From JAZKAR01 sp040389065 (GTDB lineage Bacteria > Pseudomonadota > Gammaproteobacteria > Burkholderiales > Casimicrobiaceae): 64,000 nt of DNA. The stretch lies in assembly GCA_040389065.1 (NCBI GenBank), contig JAZKAR010000016.1, positions 186,001 through 250,000 of the forward strand, given 5' to 3'. Positions 7,583-21,200 of this stretch are shown piece after piece; position 1 is the first letter of the stretch, and each line of letters begins with the position of its first letter. A program made the position numbers and the translations under genes. Under the pieces are notes generated by a model, which had not been told where the DNA came from, did no database searches, and saw only the letters and a list, made by a program, of their open reading frames with translations.

Positions 7583-8374
7583 ATGTATCCTAGAGTTATT
7601 CGCTTTAGTCTATTCGCTGCCACACTACTTACTCTGGCAGGATGCGGCACGCTCAAGGAACAAGATGAAACAGCGCAATGGAGCGCGGAAAAAATTTATA
7701 ATACATCTGAAGAGGCTGCAAAAGATGGTAATTATAACCGCGCCAATCAACTTCTTGAGAGATTAGAGGCAAAATACCCTTACGGGCGTTATGCTCAAGC
7801 TGCTTTATTACGCCAAGCCTATAATTATTCTAAAACCCAAGAGCCTGCATTAGCGATTGCAGCGTTAGATCGGTTTATTCGTTTATATCCTAACCATGCA
7901 GCCATCGATTATGCATATTATTTAAAAGGTGTGATCCATTTTGATTCTGGCGCTACCTTTTTAAATACATGGTCTGATAACGATCGAAGCGAGCGTGATC
8001 CAAAAACAGCACGTGAAGCGTTTGATATTTTTAAACAGCTAGTGGCACGGTTTCCTGATAGCAAATATGCAGAAGATGCACGCTCTAGAATGCAGTTTTT
8101 GGTGAACTCCCTCTCAACGTATGAAGTGAGCGTTGCGCGCTACTATATGCGGCGGGGTGCTTATTTAGCAGTAGTGGGGCGAGCGCAGCAAGCCTTAAAA
8201 GATTACCCCAAAACACCTGCGAATGAAGAAGCATTAGCCTTATTAGTCAAGGCTTATGAAGCCTTAGGTGTTCAAGAGTCACGACAAAACTATTTGCAAA
8301 TTTTAGAGCGGACATTCCCAACCAGCCGTTTTCTTAAAGATATTGACTCGCACAAATCTTGGTGGGGGTCTTAA
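7583..8374 (+). CDS. bamD: Outer membrane protein assembly factor BamD (ComL-type lipoprotein)
   Basis: BamD is the essential lipoprotein of the BAM complex that inserts beta-barrel proteins into the outer membrane. The 263-residue product has a lipoprotein signal ending in LTLAGC, with lipidated Cys21. TPR-like helices follow, including AKYPYGRYAQAALLRQAY, AIAALDRFIRLYPNH and the ARFPDSKYAEDARSRM segment. Length and repeat layout match the family. The start is ATG 7583 after AAAAAAGGA. It is transcribed away from rluD and ends at a perfect hairpin terminator about 120 bases downstream. Confidence 0.95.
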   Translation: MYPRVIRFSLFAATLLTLAGCGTLKEQDETAQWSAEKIYNTSEEAAKDGNYNRANQLLERLEAKYPYGRYAQAALLRQAYNYSKTQEPALAIAALDRFIRLYPNHAAIDYAYYLKGVIHFDSGATFLNTWSDNDRSERDPKTAREAFDIFKQLVARFPDSKYAEDARSRMQFLVNSLSTYEVSVARYYMRRGAYLAVVGRAQQALKDYPKTPANEEALALLVKAYEALGVQESRQNYLQILERTFPTSRFLKDIDSHKSWWGS

Positions 8375-8492
8375 CCTTTAGCTATAAAGAAGAGGAAGGT
8401 AAGAGGAAGCCTTGATCATTCATTAGCGTTGAAATTAGCCATAGTTTTTTATTAAATTAGCGCATAGTTTTATTCTTATTTGCTTACTTATC

Positions 8493-8524
8493 GGCGGCAT
8501 AGCTATGACTATGCCGCCTCTTTG
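8493..8524 (+). terminator. Hairpin terminator downstream of bamD
   Basis: GGCGGCATAG (8493-8502) pairs perfectly with CTATGCCGCC (8509-8518) around a 6-base loop, followed by TCTTTG. The U-run is short, but the stem is strong and stands in the only clear gap after bamD. Confidence 0.7.
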
Positions 8525-8877
8525 CATTTCTCTAAACATCCATCCTTTTTTCTTCCCAAACTATGTTGTTAAAATCCTTAGAATGATTTTAACAACACTT
8601 AATTGTTATTCATTACAAATGCTTATAATGATACTTCTTGTGTAGGCGTATTTCGCTTAGTTGATTTTTTTGAAACTTTTTTTATCGTTACTAGCGCTAT
8701 TCTTATATCTTTGCTGATTTTAGTTCCTCTTTGTAATTTCCTATAAATGCCTTCTAGGCCTTGCTCTCAATAAAAATAATTAGAAATAAGATGGAGAGCT
8801 GGTATTTAACAGCATTGATTTTTTGCTATATCAGATCATCATTTTAAAACATACATCAATAATAGGGCTAAAGAGTT

Positions 8878-8956
8878 AGAAGTTACGCATTTGAGCTATA
8901 TCAAGGCATGGCAACGCGGGGCGTCCCACGCCGAGAGAGCCAACTGCATAGCTTCT
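8878..8956 (-). repeat. Dispersed palindromic repeat, copy 3 (internally deleted)
   Basis: The ends are AGAAGTTACGCAT and, reverse complemented, AGAAGCTATGCAGTT. The interior GAGCTATATCAAGGCATGGC...ACGCGGGGCGTCCCACGC matches the reverse complement of the outer parts of the copy at 60150-60278, with about 50 central bases missing. Confidence 0.75.
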
Positions 8957-9144
8957 AAGAATTAAGCGAAGCGCTATATGACTGTATGTTTTTATAAAAA
9001 TTTTTATAGCCTATCTATTTTTCTTGTTAGATTCTTGCATTGCCCTAGTAGTTAGAGCTACACGATAAGCATGCTCTGCATCTATCTACAATATTTTTTT
9101 AATTATCTTAATGAGAGAAGTAAAAAAACATTCACCCGTCACCG

Positions 9145-9182
9145 TTGTATAGCATAGATATGTATTTTTTTCATATCTACAA
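9145..9182. promoter_or_regulatory. Dyad upstream of the giant gene
   Basis: TAGATATG (9155-9162) and CATATCTA (9172-9179) form a perfect 8-base inverted repeat around TATTTTTTT. TTGTA and TACAA flank it with a 5-base interruption on the left. It lies about 55 bases before ATG 9237 and could be an operator or an mRNA hairpin in the leader. Confidence 0.35.
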
Positions 9183-9236
9183 TGGTTTATTGGGTAAAGA
9201 ACTTTTTCAGGTAGTTATTATCAGGTGGGGTAGCTT

Positions 9237-12200
9237 ATGCTGCGTCGTTATTTAAAGCAAGTTAAGGTTATGTTAGTGGTGCTTTGCGCATTGCTATTAC
9301 CTGCTTTAAATAATGCTGTCGCAGGAGATGAGCAATATGCAGGAATGACTGATGCCAGTACAGGCGATAAGCTTACTGGGCGTGATCAAAAAAGTGGCCA
9401 ATGTTTATTTGATAATGTTAATGGCTCATCATCCAATGGGGTATCGAATAAAAAGAGAAATATTGAACTTTACGATAAAAAGGGTGACTGTATAACGCGC
9501 TTTGATTTGAGCAAAGTGGCAGATATAGAAGTATACAACGAAGTTTGGGTCATGTTGTTATCTCAGGCAAGTGTGCCGCAAGTCACTGCTTTGGGTAATC
9601 CTGTGGTTACGAATGTAAGCTCGGGGCGAGTGCAGATAGCTGAAAAATGTGTGCGTAGTGCTTCAGCTAGTGATTATGGTGAGCCAAAGGCTGGTAATGG
9701 AGGCTCACAAGGCGACCCTTGTGTTATGAATATTAGAGCTGCCTCAGGTGTCGCTTTTAATAATAAAAATAATCCGATAGGTAGCGGCTATAGGCCTAAC
9801 TGGTGGGCAGAATTTGCATTAAAAGATTTAACGACAGATCCTGCGGGCAAGACACTCGATAGAGATTTTCGAGTTGGCTCAAATTATGAAAAAAATATGA
9901 CCACAGAGGACAACGGTGGCCCTAGTCCATGGAGAAGATCATTTATATTGCATCGAGGGCGCTTATATTTACATGATGCTGTAAAGGCCATTGCTTATTT
10001 TGATCATCGTATCTGTGCACAATGCGCGGAAGGTGGTGGTACTGGTGCAGGCGGCTCACTTATGTACAGAGACGGGCCAGCATCAGAAAATCCTGGCAAT
10101 GGAAATAGATCAGGGGTAGCTAGCCACTCAGCTTATCCTAAAGAGTGCGATTTTAACCCAGCAACAAAAAAATATGATCTGCATTGCCATCTAAAAGATG
10201 CTTGCGAAGAGTCTTATCAAGTAAAGTGTATAGAAACTACTGCACAAGCTGATGCTTGTTTGAAAGCATTAGACGATGGTTCATGCGATGCAACAAAATT
10301 AAACACTGATAGTGTGGGAGCAGACCCAAGTGCAGGAAAGTACAGTGGTGAAGCGTGTAAGCCTTGTATGGATATGTATCTATTTTCAGGGTGTAATGGT
10401 GTTAAAGGAACGGGTGATACAAGAGGGAACTCACATTCTGGAGACAGTGCGCGAGATTGTTTGCAGAAATTTCGAGATGAGTTTCAAGAGTGGCTGCCTT
10501 GGTATCAGGCAACAGGGGGAATAGAAGGAGCAGAATGGAAAGATAGTACAGGAAAAACACGAACAGATACCCCTAATCCTCAGGGTTGCAATATGCCTAC
10601 GACAACAGTATCGGGGCCTATTCATAAATTCCAGCAACAATTAAAAATAGTTAAGAAGTATAAAGCGGGTTGTACTTGTGATCCTGAAAAAGAATGCGCA
10701 AATTGTATTGTATATAGATCTGCTGATGAACCTGGAACATGCATGGTCGATGGAAAGGATTTTAGTAGTGTCGGGCCTCAGTTAGAGAGCTTGGTTACAT
10801 GTATGGAAGAAGGAGGGTTTAGTTTAAATAAAGAGATAAATCGCTGGTCAAAAAGTAACGTTGGTGGTGAGTATGCTCTGAATGATGCGCGCTTTGGGCA
10901 ATATTCTCCTCGCGAAATTGCTCTTTTAACGAATGTGGGCAATGTTGCAAAGGGCGCAAAGGGCGAGGAGGCACTTTGCCCTAAAAGCTCAGTGATTACC
11001 TTTGATGGTACATATTATGATGAACGTAAAACGTCTAGGTCTTGGGCAAATTTAGAAGATTTTAATACAGATCCAGGAGTTGCAAAATTACATTTGCCCG
11101 TAGAAGACTGTCCTTATAGCCCTTGGTATGAAGGGCCTGGAAATACAAAAAATGGTGATAATAGTAAATTAAAAATACAAATAGATGATCCTAATAAAAA
11201 TGAACTGAGATGCGTTAAATATTATCTTAGACGATATGCTGAAGATATTAATTTACTTGAAGGAGGTCATACATCGGGTTCAGACAATGAGTGGGATGAT
11301 TCGGTATATGATTGGCGTAAAAAAAATGGTGATTTTTTTAAAAATTCAGACTATACAAAAAATAATAAAGTATATCTTGATAACTATAATTGGACGGCAT
11401 CGGGTAATCCAAATGGCTTTACGAATGCACCTTTTAAAGGATATATAAATAAACCGATAGGGTGTAAAAAACTTACACAATATAAAAAACAAGGCAGTAC
11501 AGCTAAGATCGACAGTAATGTAGATTTAGAAGCAAGAGCAGCAGATTTATTAACAGCAGGTAAATCATGCGCTAAAGAATTTCTTGCTTGGGCCTGGCAA
11601 TCAAAAGGTGGAACACGTGTATTTCAAATGATAGAGGCTTGGTGGTATACCAATAATTTTTATGAAGGCTCATCACAAACAGCGCTAGGTACCTTTTGGG
11701 ATGGAGCAAAATTACGCATAGATGACTCTAAAGATAATTGGATGCAAGATTGTCGCTACAGAGGAGCACAATTACGAGGTGATGGAAAAGGGATTGGAAG
11801 TTTAGGTATTACAGATAATGATTTGCGAGATAGTTTTAGTAATAACTGGATTGATGGAAAAACAGGAGATTTTTGGGATAACCCTAATGGTACTACAAGC
11901 TATGGAGACCCTGCTAATGGTCCTGGAAAAAGTAGTTATATATGGGGTTTTTGTAAATGGTTTTACAGTGTAGATGGCGATAAAGAAGTTGTAGCAGAAG
12001 AGGCGAGAATTGCACAAGGCACCGAACTGCCTGAGATGGCTGTATGCGGTGGAAAAAATATTAAATCAACATTAAATACTGCAGGTATGGGCGGAACGGT
12101 AGGCGAGGGCGTTGAGGCTCACGTAGGTAATTATCAGCTTGATGTTATCGGGGATATGCTAGAGCAGTATAAATGTATTATGAATATTATTACTGCAAAA

Positions 12201-15200
12201 ATGCTAGGCCCTGTGAAGCGAATGTTTCTTATTTTAGTCAGCATAGAAATGCTGTGGTGTGGAATTATTTGGGTACTGGCAGGGCGTGATTTGCAATCGA
12301 TTATAGGCAATTATGCTCAACGGGTTATCTGGATAGGATTTATGTATATGGTTATTCAGGGAGTCGAGGGGGGTATGTTTACAGCAACCCCTACGCATAC
12401 GAACTGGCTAACGATGATTCCTGCTTCGTTTGAGGCTGTTGGTCAAAATTTACTCGCTCAAGCTGGAGGCGGTATCAGCTCGATCTCTAAGGGTAATTTG
12501 CCAGGCGCTGTTATTAGTGAAGCATTAGTCGTACTGGGATTATTATTTTTAGATAATTGGATGATTAGGTTTTGTGATTTTTATCCTTTACTAAATGTAT
12601 TAATGGCAGGTGTAAGAGAATTGGTTTTTCTACCAACGATAACAATGATTATCTCATTTACTAGCTTGCTATTGTTCAATTATGTAGTGGCCCTTATTGA
12701 AATGTATGTAGGTATGGGCGCATGTGTGATTTTGCTAGCACTGATGGGAACACGTTGGACGTATAACTTTTTTCCAACCTTTATAGGCTATGCAATTGGA
12801 ACAGGATTAAAATTATTAGTGATTTATATTGGTACTGTTGCATTTGTAAAGTGCATGCAAGCAATAGAAATATTATTAGTAGAGTGGTCAGCTTTAGTTA
12901 TTCCAATAGCAATTGTTGATATTACCTGCGTTATAGATTTAGCTTTGTATACGATAGTTTGTCTCAATGTGTTTGCACTCTGTAATATTTTGCAGTCTGT
13001 CATTCAGTTCTTACCTCGTTTTGCTACAGCTATGGCAGGCGCTGCACCAGGAACAGGAACTGGAGGCGAGGTAATAGGCAATGCAGCGCATACAGCTAAA
13101 GAGGGTATAAGTTCTCTCAAAGCAGGTATTGAACATGCAAAAGCAGCGCAGGCAAAAGCAGCAGATTCTGGAGAAGGAGCCGCCGGTGCTCATGCGAGTG
13201 ATGGTGGCGAAGGTAGTGGCGGTGGAGGTTCAGGTGGTGCAGCATCACACGGTGGTGCGTTAGGTATAAGCGGAGGAAGGCATAATAGCCCCACTGAAGG
13301 AAGATCTGAGCATATGTCGCCTCCAGGTGAAGAGAGAATGGCTCATGAAGAGGATGAGGGAGAAGGCCCTGCCACTAGCAGAGGGCGCACACCATCCGCT
13401 CCATCATCTCATTCTGATAATAGCTCTTCAGATAGCCCTACTTCTCAAGCTGCTCCTCATGCCTCAGCTGCTAGGGGGGGAGTGGGAGCTGATGGCCCGC
13501 ATGAAAACGGAATGACGCCTACTGCAGCTCCTCACGTTGTAGGAGACGCACATAGTAACGCGCCTGGTACTACGCATACACCAGAAAGATCAACTTCACA
13601 TCATGAAGGCGACACTGCTTCTGAAGTTGGCAGTGAACATGGCTCTGATGTTCTTTCTGCCCGGGGTCTTCCTAAACCTGTTGGGACAAAAAAAGACGAT
13701 GATGAAAGCGTATTTAATCATTCACTTGATCTTAATGCACATGAACAACAACAAATGCACCCTGAAGATGAGAGAGCTTTACCTCATGAAGAAAACGGAG
13801 AGCTGGGGCGTATAAGCAGCGAAGAAAGAACAAATGCCTGGTTAAATGATGTGTATGGAGGCCCTCATGAGGCTCCTGTAGAGGGAGGGCATGGTAGAGA
13901 AGAAGGGCAGCAAGAGCATAATCAACCTCGGGCAGTAGGTGGAAAATTAAAGCATACAGAATCTATTTCTTCTTCAGGTTCAAATGCCTCTCATCGATTT
14001 AATGTTTCTGCAGGGTTAGCAATATCTGTAAAAGTTTCAGGCGCATCAGAAGGAGCACATTCACATTCTGGCGAACATTCAGCGCGTGAATTAGGGGGTG
14101 TAGGGTCAAGTAGTGGACATTCCCGTGTAGAGTCTTCTAATCATTTATCGCAGCAACATGAGCATAAATTTATTTTATCGACAAAGCCAGTCAGTTTAAA
14201 ATCAAAAAGAAGTATAGAGAAGCAATTAAGAACACAAGAAAAACAGATAGCAAAAGGACTTGAAAAAAATCATAAAGAAAGAGATGAAAAAGAAGGTATT
14301 TCAGATAGCGGTCAGTTAAGAAAGAAAGAATATTTCAGTATTAACGGAAAAACAATAAGCGCTAAAAGTAGAAAAGAATATAGAAAAATAGTCTCTAAAG
14401 AAATAGCTAAATTGATAATAGCTGATGTAAAAGAACAAGGAACTAGCAAGCAAAAGATAACAATTAAGAGTTTAGGGTCTAATCCATCTGCTACCCATCA
14501 TTCTTCTAAGATAATGTTACCTAAAGAAATGCATCAGGCTCTAATTGTTAAAGCCAAAGAAGCAGATGGATTTAGATCACACGATGCTACTGCTTCTGGC
14601 TCAAGAGATAGAGATGCAGATAGCAAGCGCATGATTCCAATATCGAGAAGTGATAGTGGAAATACGTCTTCGGGTAGTAAAATACCAGAAAAACTTAAAG
14701 CAAAGTATTCAGCTAGCCTAAAAAGACAATCAGTTGATGAGCATTTTGGTTTAGAAAGTCGTCGTTCTTCTATAGCAGCTTCATCGTCTAAACCACGTCA
14801 TGCTGAGGTGGTAGCATCTAGTTCAGCCAAGCAACCTCATTTACCGTTAGCTGTTAAAAGTGGACGAACTGAAAGTGGTTTCAAATCGCATAATGTGTCT
14901 ACTTCACGTAAGCCAGTTCCAATAAAGACAAATCATTCATCCTCAAGAACAGATTCTACGCCAAGAGAAGTTAAGCCGGTAGCGCTAGTAGTATCATCAG
15001 GAGGCGGAAACGAGCATACACCTCGCCAAGCAAGAAAAGCTCCTGAAGTGAGTAGACATTTGCCTACTGAAAGAGAAGGTTTAGGATCTTCAATTCATGA
15101 TGAAGGAAGAGTAGATAGAGGAGGCGAAGATGGATTTAGATCGCATGATGTTAAGGATTTGAAAGACAATTTGCATGCTGTTAAAAAAGAGTTAGATAAG

Positions 15201-18200
15201 GCTCATGAATTATATAGACAACTAATGGAGAAGCCGCAATTTGAAGCTTATGAGAAAGTTGAAAAAGAGTACTTTAAAGCTCAGGCTCAAGATAATAAAG
15301 ATCATGCTCTAATAGATAAGCTTGCTACTCAAATGAAGCAAGAAAAGGAAAAATTAAGGAATGAGGATCAAAATGATATTGGTCAGGCCAAGAGAGTAAT
15401 TAATCGGGCTTCCGAGAAGGTATTGGAGGTGCAGAATAGGATTGGAGAGTATAAAGATAGAGGCGGAGTAGATAGAGGCGGAGTAGATAGCGGAGGCATA
15501 CATAGAGGTACTGGTAGAGGGGGAAGGAGTGACCCAGAACCTGATGGCTCTGGAGCAGCTAATGCTACGGGAGGTAATACAAAGGGTGAGCGCTCTAAAG
15601 AAAAACTCGATCGAGATCCTGCGATGGCTCAATACCAAAAAGCAGTGGAAAAAGGATCAGAAAGTTTTAAAAATCATACCGCAAAATATAATCAGCCTAA
15701 CCCAAGCAAAAGGTATAAAAGGTCTTTGGGTATAATAAAAAAGAGCGATAGTAAATTTGATAAACAAAGAAAAGAATTAAATAAAGATCGCGTAGATCAT
15801 ATGCATGCTCCTGTTTTAATCGGCGAGTTTTCAGGGCATGCAAGTTCACTAGATAAAAAAGCTGAGCAACTTAAAAAAGCAAATGAAAGTCTTCCTAAAG
15901 GCTCAAAAGAGGCAGGCATTAATAGCTTGCGTATGAGAGATCTAAGAATTGAAGCAAATGCCTATCGTACTGCTGGTGAGAAAGCAAAAGAGTATGTTGC
16001 GAATGAGGGCGATAAGGTTACCAATAAATTTTTAAGAGATGAAGCTGCATCTCTTAAAAGAGGAAAACAAGGAAAAGTTGGACAAGATGATACATCTAAG
16101 GAAAATACTGCCTGGAAAGCTGGAGAAAAAGTTGGCGAAAGAATGTCAGCCAAAGCAAACAACTATTTAGATGTAAGTCAAGCTGTTAGAAATCATACTA
16201 CACGATTAGGTTTGCAGGCCGAGGCACTGGGGCATCTTTATAGTAAAGCAGGTGAGAAAGAAACGCCAGTAGAGAGAGCGTTAGCAGATTTAGCAAATGC
16301 ACGAAATGAAGGTAAGTTATCTGTAAAAGCATATGAAATGCGTGCTGAAAAGTTAATTAAAAAATCAATGCATGAATTTTATGACAAGGTAGCGCGTGAT
16401 ACAGAAAATTCAACTGCCTCTGTAGATAAAAAAATGAATCAATATGCTAACAATTCGCATGTTAGAAAAGATAGTATTAATAAAGTCACTAAAGATATTC
16501 TAAAAGCGACTAAAACATTAGAGGAAACAAAAACACAACAAGTTAGTGGAAGAAATCAGCAGCGCGCAACTAATGTATCAATTGAAAAGGTAAGAGAAGT
16601 TTTAAAAGCTGAGCATGAAACAGCGCATAATAATGCTGAAGTTATTAGCCATTTAGCTGAAGATTCACCAAATAAAAAAATATTAGAAAACGCTCATCTA
16701 AGTAGTGAAAGAGTGGCAGGGCTTTTAAAGAAATATTCAGCAGCAGAAGAGGGTGAAAATAAAGAAGCGGCTCATGAAGCATTGCTTAAAGAGGTATCAG
16801 GCATTAAAGAAAGTTTAGAAGGTTGTAAAAAATCTTTATCTGCAGCTGAAAAAAATCGCGGTGAACTCTATAAAACTACCGAAAGTGTTAAAGCCTTAGA
16901 AAGTGCAATTAAGTCTAAAGATGAAGGAACAATTGAGGCTGCACGAAAAGAAGCAAGCGCTAATTTATTAAAATTAAAAGAAACAGTAGGCGATGGTCTT
17001 ATTGCCTCACGATTTAGAGATGATTCCAGTATGGCTGATTCTCGTGTTCCTCATAAATATGCGCCACACTCAGCTTTAGTAAGAGTAATGGCAGATAGAC
17101 AAGTTAAAACATCAAGAAAAGAAAAGAAAAAAGAAATTGCAGCAAAAACAAAAGAAATTAAAGGAGGAGCTTTTCATATTCTCTCAACAGAAGAGAGAAG
17201 CAGAATGGCAGCAAGAGGGAATGCTTATTTAGCAAGTAATGAAAATTTAGAAGATTCAAAGCGTGCTGCAGAAGCAGAACGTGATAGAGCTTTGCAAGGC
17301 GACTATCGTGATCCTGCGAATGCAGAAACAGGTAAATCTCCTCAAGAGCGTGATCAAGCCATACATTCTGCGCAAGAAAAAGTAACAGAGTTGAATGAGA
17401 AAATCAGATTATTAGGAATTATGGAGACATCTCAAGATAGGCTTACGCAAACAGATGCTAATGGAGCTAGAGAAAACTATAATAAAGCACGCCAAGAATA
17501 TCAAGATAAGTTTGGATCAGTAGCTACTTATGCACCTCGTAATGAAGATGGTACATTAATGGGTGCAGCAGAAGGTATACATCATCCATTAGGTCATCAA
17601 GCAAGAACGTTGTATAAAGAAGAAGACCAAAATGGCATAACTAATATGAAGGAGCATATAGAAGCATTACGAAATCATGAGCAAACAAAGTTAGATGATT
17701 TGGTAAGCGATCGTGATGATAGCGCTGCTCATGACCTTGATCGGTTGGTAAATATTGATCGATTGAGAGCGAATTTAGATGCTCAAGATACACATCGTGC
17801 TCAGCAGGTATTTGCAGAAAAAAATAGAGATGATGAAACAACGCGAGTACAAGCATTTTTAGATGCACATGAGGCATTAGATAAATATACTGGTCATGAT
17901 GCAAATCATAAGGCTGAACTCGAAGCTGCACGTGAACAAGCGCTATTAGACTTACCTGTTCCTAATGATATACACGGATCAATTGTTGCTACTAATGCTG
18001 CATTATTAGTTAGCCATGGTGATACAGCCCCAGGTCTAGCAATGACACCTGCGCGGCAGCAGCTTCGTGATCAACTTAATGATATCAATAGAGCCATATC
18101 CAGAAACTTTCAAGGTGTTGACGGCGCTCATGATCCTGCTGATCAAATAATGCCTTTTCATGATGCAGTAGAGCGAAATTTAGTTAATGACTATGCACGT

Positions 18201-21200
18201 GACTATTTAGGCGGAGCGGGTAATGCAGAACATACTACTGCATTTTTATTTAAAGAGCAAAAGCGGGTTTTAGACGAAATACATAAAGAAGAAAATAGAG
18301 CTGCATTGAAGCCTGCCGAGGATGCTGTAAGAAATATAGTAGGCGAATCGGGTTTAGGAATACATAGAGCAGAGACTGCTGAAGCGATGGGGACAGCTGG
18401 TTTAAGGCCAGCAGAAGTTAGCGCAAAAAAATATTTAGAAGAAAAGCAACATGAATCTGATGAAAAAATGCGGGAGATAAACAACCGCTATGAAGCAGAA
18501 ATTGCTCGTATTGATGGTATCAAAACAGATATGAAAATGCTGGGAAATCAGCGTGCTGATGGTAGCTTTGAAGGAGGAAATTTAACCCTTCATGAAATGA
18601 AAGAATATACGAATCGTGATATAGAAAAACTTAATAAAGAAAGAATTGAGAATAAAAATAATTTAAAGCATATTGAAGATTTAGAAGATAAAAGTGTTGC
18701 TGAGGGTGGGTTAGGTGGCAAGATAGTCAAACCTGCTCTAGATGCATTTGGTGCTGTACCGGCTAATACTGATCGTAACACTACGCCTCATGATGCTACT
18801 CGCCATGCTACAAATAGCAATGATGAAAAAATATTTGCAAGAGTAGATGCGGCGGGTAAAGTTCAAGAAATTAAAGCAGTAAGTGATGCTGATAGGGCAA
18901 GAGTGATTGCTAGGGGTGAAGTTGATGGAATGCGGCCTGCTACGCTCTATGAATATAAAATGCATCTTCAGGATGAAAAAGAAAGAATAACAGATAGCTT
19001 AACAGATAAGAAAGCTATAGCAGAAAAATTAGATGTTGTACGTGAGAAATTAGTGAATGAAGGCAATGGTCTTGGTTCATATGTACATGGGGCTACAAAA
19101 GTACTGCTACCTATTGCAGCCAAAGCAATTGGTATTGTGCCTCAGGCTGTAATGTATGGAATTGGTAGTGCTGTAGGTGGTGGTATAAGAGCTGCTGCAC
19201 ATAACAATAACGATCGTCATACCCGTATCAATAAAGCACATCGTAGTGGAAAAGCGATGGCAAAATTACCAGGGCGTGTTGTTGGGGCTATACTCAGCCC
19301 CGTTATAAGTGAAAGCACCAGAGAAGGTTTTCGCAGTAAAGCGGTTTCGCGAAGGGTGTTAGATATCGTTAGTCCTAAAACAGCGATTGAGCAAAACTTA
19401 AGCAAGAGTGAGCGTTATCGCAGCTTTTTACCTGGCAAGCGTACAGATGTAAGTAGTATGTTAAGAAATACGGTGCCTAATATCAACGAGCCTGCTGCTG
19501 ACGCTCGGCCAAGATATACAAGTACAGGCATATTTAATAAGCAAGCACGTACAAATCACAGGCTTAACAAGCTCGTTCATTCTGAGCTTATGCCGCTTCA
19601 AGAAGCACATAATGCCCGAAACTTGGCATGGAACCAGAGAGTAGTAGGTAGTACTAAGATTAATCCGCATCAGCTTACCGCGCAGGCACGCAGATCTCAA
19701 CTTCTTCGCGAAATTAATGAAGATGAAGCCTCAAAGAAAAAAATAGAAGACTCAAATAAAGATATTAAAGAACAATTAGAGCTTGCAAAAGCTAATTATA
19801 ATGCACGCACGAAACGGCTAGAGCAAGCATTTAAAAATGATTATGAGCAAGGAATAACTGCCGATTATCAGAATGCTGGTGCTACTCACATAACCAATGC
19901 CCAATTAAGAACGCCTGAACATAATGATGCGTTGCGAGCAGAAATCAGACGCCGCTATGAAGAAGAAGAAGGCTTTGCTGCAAATCCAGTTACAGGGCAT
20001 CCTGGTTCAACTGATCCAAGAGGCGAGTTGCATCAACTAAAAATTCAAGATGTTGAATTAAGAATTCATGAGGCAGAAGTTGAAAGACTTGCCCGAAAAT
20101 TAAATGAATCTAATACCTTATTGGCACAACATTCAGTTAATTTAAATGTTCATAAAGCTGAGTTAAAAGCATTGAATGCTTTGCGACGCGAAGAGCCAAC
20201 GGAAGGTGAGAAGCATTGGTATTCTTTGTGGAATTCAAAACATTCTACTAAGAAAAAATTTAATGCAGCGGGATCATTTGTATCAACAATAGGATCAAGC
20301 CTAGGGCCTATATTAATTGTTAAAACCTTAAAGGTATTGAGAGAAAAAATTCTTAGGAAGCGAGAGGAAAATAGAACTATAACGGCTGATATGTTAGGAG
20401 CAACCCCTTCTCCAGTAAGTTTTGGTACAGCTTGGCGCGCTCGCTCTTCTCTTTCAGATATGCCAAGCTATGCAGGAATTAATCATAACTTTAAAAAGAA
20501 ATATAAAGCTGAGTTGAAAAAGGCGCATAAAGACAATACAGGTAAGCGCTATAATAAAGCAGTGGCTTTAGAAGAAGTAAGCCAGCGTATCAAAGATTCT
20601 AGAAAAAAATTAAATGGGTTAGAGCGATTAAGAAGCGATGAGCTAAAAAAAGAGCGTGAAGAAGCAAGGTATAAAGATGCTAAAGAACTACAGGGACTAA
20701 ATAAAGAGTTATCTGAACTTGTTAAGTTAGCAAAAGAAGATGAGTTAAGAATTCCACCAGCGTTACGCGGTGCAGAAGCAACTGACCCTGTCGCTATACA
20801 AGAAAGAGATGATAAAGTAGCAAAAGCTATTGAAAATCGGCGCGTATTAAATGAAAAAATAGCTGATCTAAGAGATACTATTGCACATGAAGAAGAGTTA
20901 AAAATTGATCGAATAAAAGAAATTGATCAAAAATTAAGTGATAAAGACCTTTTAACGGATGATGAAAAAGAAGAAATTGAACAACTGGGCGGTAAAGATA
21001 AAAAAGCGCTAACAGCTAAATTAGAAGCCGAAAGTAAATTTAAACTTGAAGCTGAAAGAGAGCGCTTATTAATTTTAACAGATAAAGTTGATGCTGAAAT
21101 AGCAAGTATTGATGCTAAAGTAAATAGAATAGATACCGCAGACGTACCAATTGCGCATCGTGCAGGTGAAACTTCAGAGGAATTTCTTCGCACAATAAAT

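Larger units (their letters stand above)
8375..9236. other. Gene-poor 862-base intergenic region upstream of the giant gene
   Basis: This AT-rich stretch has no open frame with recognisable content. It holds a terminator at 8493-8524, a palindromic repeat at 8878-8956 and a dyad at 9145-9182. The promoter of the giant gene probably lies in the last 300 bases, but I could not single out convincing -35/-10 boxes. Confidence 0.6.

Noticed and set aside
7524..7766. An 80-codon open frame overlapping the bamD start
   Set aside because: Out of frame with bamD, covering its promoter and signal peptide; bamD has the clear homology.
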